This document shows positions 7,597 through 16,900 of a DNA stretch of 64,000 bases, one piece after another. The notes beneath the pieces are model-generated. The model saw only the letters and a program-made list of their open reading frames with translations. It ran no database searches and was not told the DNA's origin. Position 1 is the first letter of the stretch, and each line of letters starts with the position of its first letter. The position numbers and the translations under genes are program-made. The DNA comes from Nostoc sp. NMS9 (GTDB taxonomy: Bacteria > Cyanobacteriota > Cyanobacteriia > Cyanobacteriales > Nostocaceae), in contig NZ_JABXKL010000015.1 in NCBI RefSeq assembly GCF_017114995.1, positions 159,090 to 223,089 of the forward strand, written 5' to 3'.

Positions 7597-10479
7597 TCAA
7601 AGCCAATTACCGATCGCAACCATTGGTGCCCAATATGCAGGATGATCGTACATGATATTGACACCTTCAGATGGCGGTAATTTCTTAGCATGAATCATTC
7701 TGATTTGAGCCGTTTGCAAAGCCTCTGCAATACTCATGCCAGTGTTGCGATAGTTGGCGTAAAATGTTTTCACTAGTTCGGATGTCGATTGATCGGTAAC
7801 ACTCCACAAAGATGCGATCGCACTTTTAACCCCAACTTGCAATGCAACTCCAGCTAATCCTAGTGTGGCACGATCGTCGCCAACTGCGGTTTCACAGGCA
7901 GTTAGCATGAGTAGTTCGACGCCATCTGATTTGCTGTTGAGGTTTCGCAGTGAGTTTTCTAATTGGCTAATGGTAAGTTTTTGGTTTTTCCCTGTGACAA
8001 TGAAGGTGTCTTCAGGAATAATCCCAAATTGAGCGTGACTAGCTATGTGGACAATGGGATATGTAGTTTTGTCAAGTGTTTGCTGAAAACTTTCGGGGAG
8101 AAAATTATCGTCAATCAGGGGGGTATGATTGGGGAATATACTTTCAACTGCATTGACTTCATCGGGAACTGCAAAAAGCTGTTCAAAAGTCTTGCCATCG
8201 ATGGTTGCTTCTTTTGTCAAACCCAAAATTAACGCCTTTTGCGTACTGCGATCGCGTAGTTTAGGTGTGTTAAGTCGTAAACTGGGAGTTGTCGCAACTG
8301 CGTAAGTTTCGACTAAATATTTGTGTTGTTTGCTGTCATAAAGTGCCGCCATTGGAACGCTACGCAAGAAGCCATCCTGAATAAATACTAGAGTTTTGAC
8401 TTTCTGCGGTTTGATATCTTCAGCAAAAGGGCGAATTATCCAATCATAAAGCTGTGATGCAATTGTTGTATCGTAGTTAATTTCTTCTCTTTTAACTAGT
8501 CCGGTGCGAAACTCGGCAATTTTTTTCTGTAGGGTATCGCTGCTAACTATTTTCTCACCTTGTTGATTGGGGTCTTCAATCCACTTAAATTTAGTTGCTT
8601 GATTGGGTAACTGCAATAATATCCCGGTTTTGCCATCTAAAATTATTGAACTCAAAAAGCCAGTATTCTTAAACGCTACACTATTATCTTCGAGGAGTTC
8701 ACCCACCTGTTTGGGATTCAACCCACTTAAAATGCAATCATTGCCAAAATAATTCTGTAATTCTGCGAGTTTCAACGCATCGATGGTGTTAACTACTTTC
8801 GATAGTTCCTTCGCACGTCCTTCGTCTGCAATTGCCCCAACTCCTAGCAAATCGAGCCGCGATTGTGCCAATGTCCGGTATAATGGTCGAACGACATCGC
8901 GGAAGTCAAACTGTACATCTCGTTCGGCAGTCAAAATATCCTGGCGGATATCTTCTAAGGTATCAAATGCTCGTTGATAAGATGCGATCGCTTCTTCTTT
9001 TCGCTTCTGTTCGTCTAAAATCCGTCCGGCTTGCCACTCCCACAAATATAAGCTATCTTTTGCACTCAACTTGCTGTCTGCTGCGATGATAGCAGCTTGG
9101 GTATATTTTAATGCCTTCTGATTTTTTAATGCTTTTTCATTATCTAAGCTACATTCCCAGAAATGGCCCAAAGCACCATTAGAATAAGAAATTAGGCGAT
9201 TATCTTGTAGTTTTTTACTCGTTAATACTGAGTTTTCGAGTAAATTTAATGCTTCGTTGTCCCCAGATAAAACCAGATGAGTTGGACAGTAGATAAAGGG
9301 TGAAGTTCCTTGAGCATCGCGTTGCAAGTATGCTAAATCAATTGCGCCATAGACTTTTGTGGCAGAATCGGGCAAACCTTCGAGAACTTTTAAAGCATCC
9401 TTAAGGGCTTTGTTAAACTCCTCATCATTAATAAATTTGCTCTTATTTGTCTGGGAAGCCAACTGAATGAAATTTAATAATCCCCGCATCTCTGCTAAAG
9501 GTTGTTTTTCGTTGCGGGCGAGTTTTATACTATTTTTAAAATATTGATAAGCTCTGTCGTAGTCTTGTTGTGAATTTTGAATAAATTCTTTTTCTTTACT
9601 AAAAATACCAGCCTTCTTTGCCGAATCTGCTTGTAACTCTCGCAATTGACCGCGACTTTTGTAAGTATTACCCAAACTATTAAACACCAAAAATTTAGAT
9701 TCGAGAGCAACTTGTTGCGCTGTGTCTAAATACTTAATTGCTTGGTCGTAACTTCCGATTAAGCGATATGCTTCACCGAGAATACCCAAAGCTGCAACAT
9801 GACCGCGTTTGTCGTTGTATTTGGTGGCGATTTGTTCGGCACTTTCTGGAGTGCATTTTTCTTCTTGATTTAGTTTATTTTCGGAGTTTTTCGACTTATC
9901 TACTAGTTTGCCACACAAAAGTGCGATCGCTTTGCGAGGTTGCCCTAAATTGCTGTAAACTTGGGCAAGTTCTGACTTCATGCGTCCTACTTGCTGGATA
10001 TTATTCACTGTATTATAGTCATTAATTGCTGCCGATAACGATGCGATCGCTGCTTTGCTTTCTCCTATTTGTTGGTAGGAGCGCGCCAAATTTTCATTTA
10101 CAACTGCTGTAACTGACGGATTATTTTTATCTTGATTTAATGCCTCTTGCCAATTTTTTATAGCATTAACAAAATCTCCGGCATGATAGTCTTTAATTCC
10201 TTGTTCAACTAGTGCAGTGACATTTGGAGTTTGTGCAGATACAACTTGTCCAAACAATAAACAAATTATGAGACTTGCTAAAAATAATACTTTAATTAAT
10301 CGATGGCGATTTAGTTTTTGGTATTGCTGGGTGAAGAGGTGAATTAGCTTTGCAGATAAAAAAATTCGAGTGGCGGAATCTGCTGCTCGAAACTTCTCCC
10401 CTTGGGAGAAGCGAAACGCGAATGGTGGTCGTAAAGGTTTAGAGAGTAAGAGCTTGAGATATTTTTTTGGGGATTTCAT
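7597..10479 (-). CDS. TPR-CHAT caspase-like peptidase, probably exported or membrane-anchored
   Basis: A 960-residue protein with TPR-like helical repeats from about residue 90 to 560 and a C-terminal CHAT domain (caspase/HetF-associated with TPRs). The CHAT dyad is visible: His in VHIASHAQFG at about residue 812 and Cys in LTACETAVGD at about 861, followed by the usual GLAGVALQVG, SLWSVTD and APMVAIGNWL blocks. An uncleaved or cleaved hydrophobic segment at about 62-82 ending in VVSAQ suggests export. The first 60 residues are odd and partly encoded by a palindromic repeat (CTTCTCC/GGAGAAG, near 10396-10414). No later start codon is usable, so 10479 stands. It is divergent from the tpsA genes. 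Substrate unknown; HetF is a known relative. Confidence 0.85.
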   Translation of the reverse strand: MKSPKKYLKLLLSKPLRPPFAFRFSQGEKFRAADSATRIFLSAKLIHLFTQQYQKLNRHRLIKVLFLASLIICLLFGQVVSAQTPNVTALVEQGIKDYHAGDFVNAIKNWQEALNQDKNNPSVTAVVNENLARSYQQIGESKAAIASLSAAINDYNTVNNIQQVGRMKSELAQVYSNLGQPRKAIALLCGKLVDKSKNSENKLNQEEKCTPESAEQIATKYNDKRGHVAALGILGEAYRLIGSYDQAIKYLDTAQQVALESKFLVFNSLGNTYKSRGQLRELQADSAKKAGIFSKEKEFIQNSQQDYDRAYQYFKNSIKLARNEKQPLAEMRGLLNFIQLASQTNKSKFINDEEFNKALKDALKVLEGLPDSATKVYGAIDLAYLQRDAQGTSPFIYCPTHLVLSGDNEALNLLENSVLTSKKLQDNRLISYSNGALGHFWECSLDNEKALKNQKALKYTQAAIIAADSKLSAKDSLYLWEWQAGRILDEQKRKEEAIASYQRAFDTLEDIRQDILTAERDVQFDFRDVVRPLYRTLAQSRLDLLGVGAIADEGRAKELSKVVNTIDALKLAELQNYFGNDCILSGLNPKQVGELLEDNSVAFKNTGFLSSIILDGKTGILLQLPNQATKFKWIEDPNQQGEKIVSSDTLQKKIAEFRTGLVKREEINYDTTIASQLYDWIIRPFAEDIKPQKVKTLVFIQDGFLRSVPMAALYDSKQHKYLVETYAVATTPSLRLNTPKLRDRSTQKALILGLTKEATIDGKTFEQLFAVPDEVNAVESIFPNHTPLIDDNFLPESFQQTLDKTTYPIVHIASHAQFGIIPEDTFIVTGKNQKLTISQLENSLRNLNSKSDGVELLMLTACETAVGDDRATLGLAGVALQVGVKSAIASLWSVTDQSTSELVKTFYANYRNTGMSIAEALQTAQIRMIHAKKLPPSEGVNIMYDHPAYWAPMVAIGNWL

Positions 10480-10924
10480 ATTTTAATTCCGCAATCTCTG
10501 GATCTGGTATTCGGTTTAGATAAGTTGTTTTTTATACAGATATTTTTTGCGATCGCCAGTTATTCCCAATCAATTGATAGAGGAAATACTTGTATGGCTT
10601 TTATTTTTAACTTACCAGAAAAAGCATCGAAAACTGAGTTTTTACAAGGTGTGCAGTTTTATGCAATTTGTCTTGCATTTAGTGACTGGAAGTGCAAGCT
10701 ACATAAATAAAACTTAAAATACTTAATTTTGGATTAGACTTAGTTATTTTAGCCTCAGACTAACGATTTATACGAGTATTTGGCGCATTTTAGATGGATT
10801 ATAGCCACACATTTGAAAATGACAGTTTCTTAAGCAAACTTAATTTCACTCATGTCTGGTATGAAGTCTTCTACTGATACGATGAGATGATTATACAAGT
10901 ATTAATACCCTCTGAATCTGGAAA
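10480..10924. other. Divergent promoter region between CHAT gene and first tpsA
   Basis: AT-rich. It holds a 61-codon frame at 10525-10710 with no recognisable product or convincing start, which I did not call. A palindrome GTATTAATAC at 10899-10908 lies just before the tpsA start. It probably holds promoters for both flanking genes. Confidence 0.4.
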
Positions 10925-13800
10925 ATGAAATTACTCAAGGACTTTCAAGCGTCGTGGAAAGATACCTTAGTTTGCTGCTTAAATGTAGTGGCATTGAGCG
11001 GATGGGTAAGTGTGTTAGCCGAGCTTACCGTAGGTATCGCACTTTCTGAAAAACCTGCCTTTGCTCAGAGTAAAATCATCCCCGATAATAGTCTTGGCGC
11101 TGAAAGTTCTGGTGTTGTACCTTTTGATAGTGTTGGTTTTCCAATTGATGTAATTAACGGTGGAGCAATTCGCCAAGCAAACTTATTTCATAGCTTTCAA
11201 GAGTTTAATGTTGGCAAACTTCGAGGCGTTTATTTCCGAAACCCTAGCAACGACATTCAAAATATTCTAGCTCGCGTTACAGGTCAGAATCGCTCGGATA
11301 TTTTTGGTACTGTAGGAATTTTCAATGCTATTGGTGTCACATCCAATCCTAATTTATTTTTAATTAATCCCAATGGGATTGTGTTTGGGAAAAATGCCAG
11401 CTTGGATGTTGGTGGTTCATTTATCGCAACCACAGCCAATGCTGTTCAGCTTAGTAATAAAGGATTATTTAGTGCCTCTGAACCTGAAACAAGCAATTTA
11501 TTGACAGTTAATCCCTCAGCCTTATTTTTTAATACTCTCTCACCGCAGGCAATTATCAACCGTTCCATCGCAACCACAACCCTCAGAGGAGATCCAACTT
11601 TTGGACTTCTAGTTCCAAAGACTCAGAGTTTATTACTGCTGGGTGGTGATATCAAATTAGACGGTGGGTTGATGGCAGCTGAGGGTGGTCGTATCGAATT
11701 AGGTGGAGTAGTAGGTCAAGGAGCAGTAGGATTAAACTTTGATGACAATAATCTCAAGTTAAGTTTTCCAGATAATGTAGCTCGCTCCGATTTATTGTTC
11801 GCTAATGGAGCAATAGTCTCTACCAATGGCAATGGCGCTGGTACTATACAGTTGTACGGCAACCGTGTCATGCTTACCGATGCTTCAAAAATCCTATCAA
11901 TAACGCGAGGTTCAACACCTGGCGAAGAAGTTGTAATCCGTGCTAACCAGCTCACAATTCAAGATGGGTCAAACGTATCTGTTGGTACAACAGGTCAGGG
12001 ACAAGGAGGCAATTTACGCATTATTGCACCAGATTCAGTGAAAGTAAGTGGTGCAACAGTAGATGAGCAGTCTTCCAGTGGTCTGTTCGTACGCACGCAA
12101 GGCGATGGAGCAGCAGGAAACCTCCAGATTGAGACTGAGAAGTTGACTATCCAGGATGGAGCAGTGGTAGCAGCAGATACTTTTGGTGGAGGAAATGCGG
12201 GAAACATAACTATTCGTGCTGCCGAAGTGGAATTGATTGGAGCATCCACCAACAATCAGCTCTTAAGCACCTTATCGACTCAGGTTAATCGAAGGGCAAG
12301 TGGAAATGGGGGAAATCTGACAATAACAGCTGGGCGATTGATTGTTAGAGATGGAGCACAAATAGTAACGGGTACTTTAGGTCAGGGGCTGGGAGGTACT
12401 TTGACCATAGCAACTTCAGATTCTGTGGAATTGCTGGGCGCAACTTTAGATAAACAGGCTATTAGTCGTCTGGTTACGCAAACGGAAGGTTCTAAAGCTG
12501 CTGGTGATTTGACATCACGACCAGGCAATTGTCTGTCCGAGATGAGGCGCAAATATCAGCTGCTACCCTTGGTGCAGGAAAGGGGGGAAGCATAAATATT
12601 AATACTTCGGACTCTGTAGAGTTAGCTGGAACTGTAACTCTTGCAAATGGAGCGCTCGGTGTTGGAGGGATAATTACCCAAGCTTTTGATGTTGGGGATG
12701 CTGGTGATATAAAAATTAAAACTGGCCAGTTGAATGTCCGCGATTGTTCACTAGTATCGGCTGATACTACTGGCATTGGGAATGCTGGAAATATAAGAGT
12801 TACAGGCAAAAAATTAACAGTTGAAGGAGGAGCACAAATATCCGCTTCTACAATCGGTTTAGGAAAAGGAGGAAGTTTAACGATTGATGCAAAAGAAGTG
12901 GAAGTGATTGGAAGAACGAACGGAAATAGACGATTTCCCAGTCTTTTGACAACACAATCTGGCGATTTTGCTATTCAAACTCCCGAACAAAATATAGGAA
13001 GCGGATCTGCTGGCAATTTGACTATTTTGGCTGAGAATTTAAGTGTCCGGGATGGGGCAGAAATATCAACAAGAACTTTTAGTGGGGGAAAGGGAGGAAG
13101 TTTAACTATTAATATAGGTAAAACCTTGCAAACTAATAATGGAGTAATCTCAGCTACCTCTGCTCAAACTTCTGGAGGTAACATTACGATTACTGCTAAA
13201 GATATCCGTCTGCGTAATAACAGCAACATTTTAACTAATAGTGGTGGAGGCAATGGAGGCAACATTACTCTCAATGCTAATACTATCATCGCTTTGGAAG
13301 GCAGTAATATCCTTGCCTTTGCGCCTAAAGGTCAAGGCGGCAACATCACTTTTAACACCCGCGCTTTCCTTAGTTCTCCTCTTTACTACCCTACTGCCCC
13401 AACTACTGATGCAGTTACCCTTGAGGCACTAAATCGCGATAGCCGCGTAGATGTTAACGCCAGTGGTGCGGTTTCTGGAACAATTACAGGAGTACCCGAC
13501 ACTACATTTATCCAAAACAGCCTCACCGAATTACCACAAAACGCGATTGATACCAACGCACTGATTGCCAATAGCTGCATTTCACGCGGCACCAAGCGAC
13601 AAGAAAACTCTTTTACAATTACAGGTTCTGGTGCTTTACGCAATAGTCCAGGAGATCTGTTAATTTCAGCCTATACAACTGGTGATGTGCGTAGTGTGGA
13701 ACCAACACCACATCCTTGGAAAAAAGGCGACCCAATAATTGAACCACAAGGATTGTATCGATTACCCAATGGGCAATTAATCTTGAGTCGAAGTTGTTAA
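10925..13800 (+). pseudogene. First TpsA exoprotein (filamentous haemagglutinin type), frameshifted
   Basis: Two overlapping frames (10925-12595 and 12529-13800) together form one TpsA-like exoprotein of about 958 residues. The first part has a long signal peptide ending near AFAQS (about residue 48), the TPS secretion domain (NLFHSFQEFNV, LINPNGIVFG) and beta-helix repeats with DGA and GGN motifs. The second resumes the repeats and ends in the same C-terminal domain as the next gene. At 12512-12516 the text reads GACATCACG where the repeat consensus needs one more base (GACAATCACG); with it the protein would continue LTITTRQLSVRD. A single-base deletion, a sequencing error, or slippage could explain this. 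As read, translation stops at 12595 and loses the C-terminal domain. Confidence 0.85.
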
Positions 13801-13924
13801 AACAAAATATTGCACATATCGGGAAAATCGCATACACAGTTTTCTGCAAAATGGGACGCATAATCATGCAATTACCCGATACAAAAATCATGCAACTATA
13901 GGTAAATGCATTACCTAGTCGTCT
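13549..13924. repeat. Direct repeat copy A: tpsA 3' end plus downstream flank
   Basis: Covers the last 250 bases of the first tpsA coding sequence and about 125 non-coding bases after it. It is nearly identical in the coding part, and clearly related in the flank, to 19352-19736. Shared flank blocks include ATTGCACATAT, CGCATACACAGTTTTCTGC and ATGCATTACCTAGTC. Confidence 0.85.
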
Positions 13925-13969
13925 ACCTGCTCGTGGATTTTATTTGAATTTATCCAAGGTAAATTATTT

Positions 13970-16900
13970 ATGAATAAAGCACATCATCCTCAAAAAGCCA
14001 GTATTAAAAGTATTCTTTTTTTATCACTAATATCCACTGCATTCAGCCAAGCTTCGCCAGCCCAGGCACAAATCACACCTGATAATACTCTGGGTGCAGA
14101 GACTTCTCGACTCAATCAAAATCTGATAATTAATGGCGCACTGGGTGACAAAATTGATGGCGGTGCAAAACGTGGCAGCAATCTTTTTCATAGTTTCAGC
14201 GAGTTTAATATCGAAGATGGGCAACGAGTATATTTTGCTAACCCCACTGGAATAGAAAATATATTAACGCGGGTAACAGGTGGGAATGCATCAAATATTT
14301 TCGGGACATTGGGAGTTGCTGGTGCAGCAAATTTGTTTTTGATTAATCCCAATGGGATTGTGTTTGGACAGAATGCGCGGTTAGATGTGCAGGGTAGTTT
14401 TGTCGGGACAACAGCCAATGGAGTGCAGTTTGGCAATCAGGGTATTTTCAGTGCCACCAATCCTCAAGCACCACCATTGTTGACGATAAATCCTTCGGCG
14501 TTGTTCTTTAATCAGATTAATCAAGGTGCAGGAATTCAAAATAACTCAATTGCACGAGCCGGAACAGACCCAGCAGGTTTTAATGCATCTGGTTTACGAG
14601 TAGCAGATGGTAAAAGTTTGCTGCTAGTGGGCGGTAATGTCAGCATAGATGGCGGCCAGTTAAATGCTTATGGCGGGAGAGTTGAATTAGGGGGGTTAGC
14701 AGCACCTGGAAATGTCAATCTTCTTTTTAATGGAGATAATCTCAGCTTGAAATTTCCTGAGAATGTGACTCGTGCAGATGTATCGCTTACCAATGAAGCG
14801 CGTGTGTATGTAGAAGCTGCTGGTGGCGGTGATATTGCGATTAATGCTCGCAACATAGATATTTTGGGAGGGAGTCTGCTGAATGCTGGTATCGCTGAAG
14901 GTTTGGGTCAACCAGAGGCGACTGCGGGGGATATTACCCTTAATGCTACGGGGGAAATCAAAGTTGCTGACTCCGGGAGTAAGATTCGTAATCTTGTGCG
15001 TGAAGATTCAAAAGGCAATGGCGGTAATATTTTCATAGATTCTGGCTCATTCTTATTACGAGACGGCGCTCGACTTAATGCCTCAACTTCTGGAGAAGGG
15101 AATTCAGGGAATGTGACAGTGCGTACAAAAGATGCTGTTTCCCTTGCAGGTGGTAGCATTTTCAATAATGTGGAATTCGGAGGTGTGGGCAACAGTGGAG
15201 GTATTAACATCAGAGGTAGTTCCCTTTCCCTCACTGACGGCGCTCAACTGCAAAGTGGAATTCGTGGAACAGATACCGACCTGGCAGGTGGACGAGGAAA
15301 TGGGGGAAATATCGATATTAATGTCACTGGTGCGGTGACTATTTCTGGAACAAAAGACGGAAGTACTAGTGCAATTTTCACTGATGTGGAAACTGGAGCA
15401 AGAGGTAATGGGGGAAATATCAACATCTCAAATGGCTCCTTCTCCCTAATTGATAACGCTTTACTCGTAGCTAGCACTAGCGGACAAGGTTTAGATTCAT
15501 CAAACAGTCAGGCAGGAAATATTACTCTCAATACTAGAGAAAAAATAGAAGTTGCAGGGTCAGACAGTGCTATCCGTAGTAGTTTGCTCATGGGAGGAGT
15601 TGGGAATGGCGGTAATATTTTCATAGATTCTGGCTCATTCTCATTACGAGATGGCGCTCAAATTTCTGCCTCAACTTCTGGACAAGGGAACGCGGGAAAT
15701 GTGACAGTGATTACAAAAGATGCTGTTTCCCTTGTAGGTAGTAATATCTTCAATAATGTGGAAGCAGGAGGTGTGGGCAACAGTGGAGGTATCAACATCA
15801 AAGGAAGTTCCCTCTCCCTCACTGATGGCGCTCAACTGCAAAGTGGAATTCGTGGAGCAGATAACGACCTAGTAGCTGGACAAGGAAATGCAGGAAGTGT
15901 CGATATTAATGTTACTGGTGCAGTGACTATCTCTGGAACAAAAGACGGAAGTGCTAGTGCAATTTTCACTGATGTGGGAACTAGAGCAAGAGGTAATGGG
16001 GGTAATATAAATATTTCAAGTGGCTCATTCTCCCTAATTGATAACGCTTTACTGGTGGCTAGCACTAGTGGACAAGGTTTAAATTCACCTAACAGTCAAG
16101 CAGGAAATATTACCCTCAACGCTACAGGAAAAATAGAAGTTGCGGGGGAAGACAGTGCTATCCGCAACAATGTAGGAACGGGAGCAGTTGGCAATGGCGG
16201 TAACATTTTCATAGATTCTGGCTCATTCTTATTACGAGATGGCGCTCGACTTATTGCCTCAACTTCTGGACAAGGAAATGCAGGAAATGTGACGGTAATT
16301 GCAAAAGATGCTGTTTCTCTTGCAGGTGGTAGTATATTCAATAATGTGGAATCTGGAAGTGTAGGCAATAGTAGAGGTATCAACATTAGAGGAAGTTCCC
16401 TCTCCCTCTCTGATGGCGCTCAACTACAAAGTGGAATCCGTGGAGCAGATACCAATCTGGCAGGTGGACAAGGGAATGGGGGAAATGTCGATATTAATGT
16501 TACTGGTGCGGTGACTATCTCTGGAACAAAAGGTAAACTTCCTAGTGCAATTTTCACCGATGTGGGAACGGGAGTAAGAGGTAATGGCGGTAACATTACT
16601 ATCTATTCTGGTGACTTCTCATTAAAAGACGGTGCTGGACTTTCCGCCTCAACTTCTGGACAAGGGAATGCGGGGAATGTGACAGTGATTGCAAAAGATG
16701 CTGTTTTCCTTGCTAGTAGTGACATTTTCAGTAATGTGGAATCTGGAGGTGTGGGTAAAGGTGGCTACATCGACATTAATGCTACTTCACTCTTAATCAC
16801 TGATGGCGCTCGACTTGAAGCCTCAACTTCTGGACAGGGGAACGCGGGCAATATCACAATAGGGACTTCTGATTCTATTTCCCTTTCTGGATTTGAAACT

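Noticed and set aside
10525..10710. Plus-strand frame of 61 codons before the first tpsA
   Set aside because: No ribosome binding site, no recognisable family; it lies in a promoter region.
12529..13800. Second half of the first tpsA as an independent gene
   Set aside because: It begins mid-repeat, has no signal peptide or secretion domain, and joins the upstream frame by one base.
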